Source: an uncultured Porphyromonadaceae bacterium
GTDB lineage: Bacteria; Bacteroidota; Bacteroidia; Bacteroidales; Muribaculaceae
DNA: 9,000 nt
NCBI GenBank assembly: GCA_947178685.1
Contig: CAMWZE010000042.1
Location: 1 to 9,000 of the forward strand
Reading direction: 5' to 3'
Below, one piece after another: positions 8,089-9,000 of the stretch (its first letter is position 1; each line of letters opens with the position of its first letter). The position numbers and the translations under genes are program-made. The notes under the pieces were generated by a model. That model did not search any database. It was not told the DNA's origin and was given only the letters and a program-made list of their open reading frames with translations.

Positions 8089-8955
8089 TCAGTGCTTGGC
8101 CTTATATGGCTGTTTCGGCAATTCCTCCGCAAATTTGTTCGGGAATGTCCAGTGTTGGCGCGGATGACTCAGTGCCCAGATCACGAGACCAACCCCCAAA
8201 AGTATGAAGGGGATGCTCAGCATCTGTCCGAGGTTCATGCCGTAGCGGGCTATCATCTCGTATTCCGACTGCACCTGCACATTCTTTACATATTCTATAA
8301 GGAAGCGAGGGAGGAAGATGCCGATGAAGAATATTCCAGTGATCAGGTATGGACGCTCCTCGGCGTTGCGCTTCCAATACATCCACATGAGCACCCAGAA
8401 GAGCACGAAATAACATGCCGCCTCATAGATCTGGGTGGGATGTTTGGGCACGGTCTCACCGTTACGGACATACACGAATCCCCATGGAAGGTCGGTGGGA
8501 CCGCCGTAAATCTCGCTGTTCATGAGGTTGCCCAAACGTATCAGACATCCTACGAGAGCTATGGCTATCACAAGCTTGTCGAAGGTCCATGAGGCCGGTT
8601 TCTTTGTCACAAACCAGGAGAATAGAAACACGGCAATGATATTGGCAATCGTGCCGCCGTGGCTTGCGAGGCCACCGTTCCATATTTTCAGTATCTCGCC
8701 GGGATGCTGCGAGTAATAATCCCATTCATAGAAGAAGACGTGGCCGAGGCGTGAGCCTACGATGGTGGCCACCACTACATAAGCGAGGAGGATGCCGAGC
8801 CATTTCTCGGGGGCGCCTTCGTGGCGGAACATCCGGGCCACAATATTGTAGCCCAGGATGAATCCGACTGCGAAAGCAAGACCATACCATCTTACCGACA
8901 GGGGCCCGAAGCTGAAGAGAATCGGGTCGGCATTCCAGGTTATGAAATCAAGCAT
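8089..8955 (-). CDS. lgt: Phosphatidylglycerol:prolipoprotein diacylglyceryl transferase Lgt
   Basis: Lgt moves the diacylglyceryl group from phosphatidylglycerol to the lipobox cysteine of prolipoproteins, the first step of lipoprotein maturation at the inner membrane. The protein has 288 residues (E. coli Lgt 291) with about seven hydrophobic segments. Family motifs are present in order: GGLASHGG with His99 (E. coli His103), IRLGNLMNSEIYG (139-151) holding Arg140, Asn143 and Glu148 (E. coli Arg143, Asn146, Glu151), PWGF (157-160), HPTQIYEA (172-179), RFLIEYVK (217-224) with the late essential Arg, and NLGQMLSIPF (241-250). All expected catalytic residues appear intact. It is the first gene of the minus-strand run in this window. 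The 45 visible upstream bases contain no convincing TTTG/TAnnTTTG promoter, so its promoter, or an upstream operon partner, may lie beyond the right edge. Confidence 0.96.
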   Translation of the reverse strand: MLDFITWNADPILFSFGPLSVRWYGLAFAVGFILGYNIVARMFRHEGAPEKWLGILLAYVVVATIVGSRLGHVFFYEWDYYSQHPGEILKIWNGGLASHGGTIANIIAVFLFSWFVTKKPASWTFDKLVIAIALVGCLIRLGNLMNSEIYGGPTDLPWGFVYVRNGETVPKHPTQIYEAACYFVLFWVLMWMYWKRNAEERPYLITGIFFIGIFLPRFLIEYVKNVQVQSEYEMIARYGMNLGQMLSIPFILLGVGLVIWALSHPRQHWTFPNKFAEELPKQPYKAKH

Positions 8956-9000
8956 ATTTCTGTTTTATAGTTATTCTTTTGAGATTCCGGTGGCCCGGGG

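Overview
The window looks like a Bacteroidales chromosome segment. The evidence is a PorU-type sortase of the type IX secretion system (found only in the Bacteroidota), a Bacteroidota-style CvpA protein next to suf genes, mid-range GC, and weak or absent Shine-Dalgarno sequences. A gut lineage such as Muribaculaceae would fit, because most Bacteroides lack this secretion system, but that placement is inference. All seven genes lie on the minus strand, so transcription runs from right to left. I see no tRNA, rRNA, CRISPR array, mobile element or long repeat.

In transcription order the genes are: lgt (lipoprotein diacylglyceryl transferase), a CvpA-family membrane protein, sufC, sufD and sufS (Fe-S cluster assembly), a membrane-anchored GH25 lysozyme, and porU, which runs off the left edge without its 3' end. 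The gaps between genes are 11, 19, 49, 4, 39 and 124 bases. The first six genes could therefore form one transcription unit. The 124-base gap before porU is the most likely place for an extra promoter. The last 45 bases of the window (8956-9000), upstream of lgt, hold no recognisable gene or convincing promoter.

Functionally the window joins two themes. Lgt, the GH25 enzyme and PorU act in the cell envelope: lipoprotein maturation, peptidoglycan cleavage, and processing and anchoring of secreted surface proteins. SufC, SufD and SufS belong to the cytoplasmic SUF machinery: SufS takes sulfur from cysteine, and SufC-SufD act with the scaffold SufB. SufB is not in the window, and cvpA lies only 19 bases from sufC where sufB would be expected. 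That missing gene is the most notable structural oddity. Other points are a three-cysteine tail on SufD, a 6-bp hairpin at the sufC stop codon, the GH25-PorU pairing, and an uncertain porU start.

Most of the window is ordinary, well-conserved biology. I found no clearly new system.
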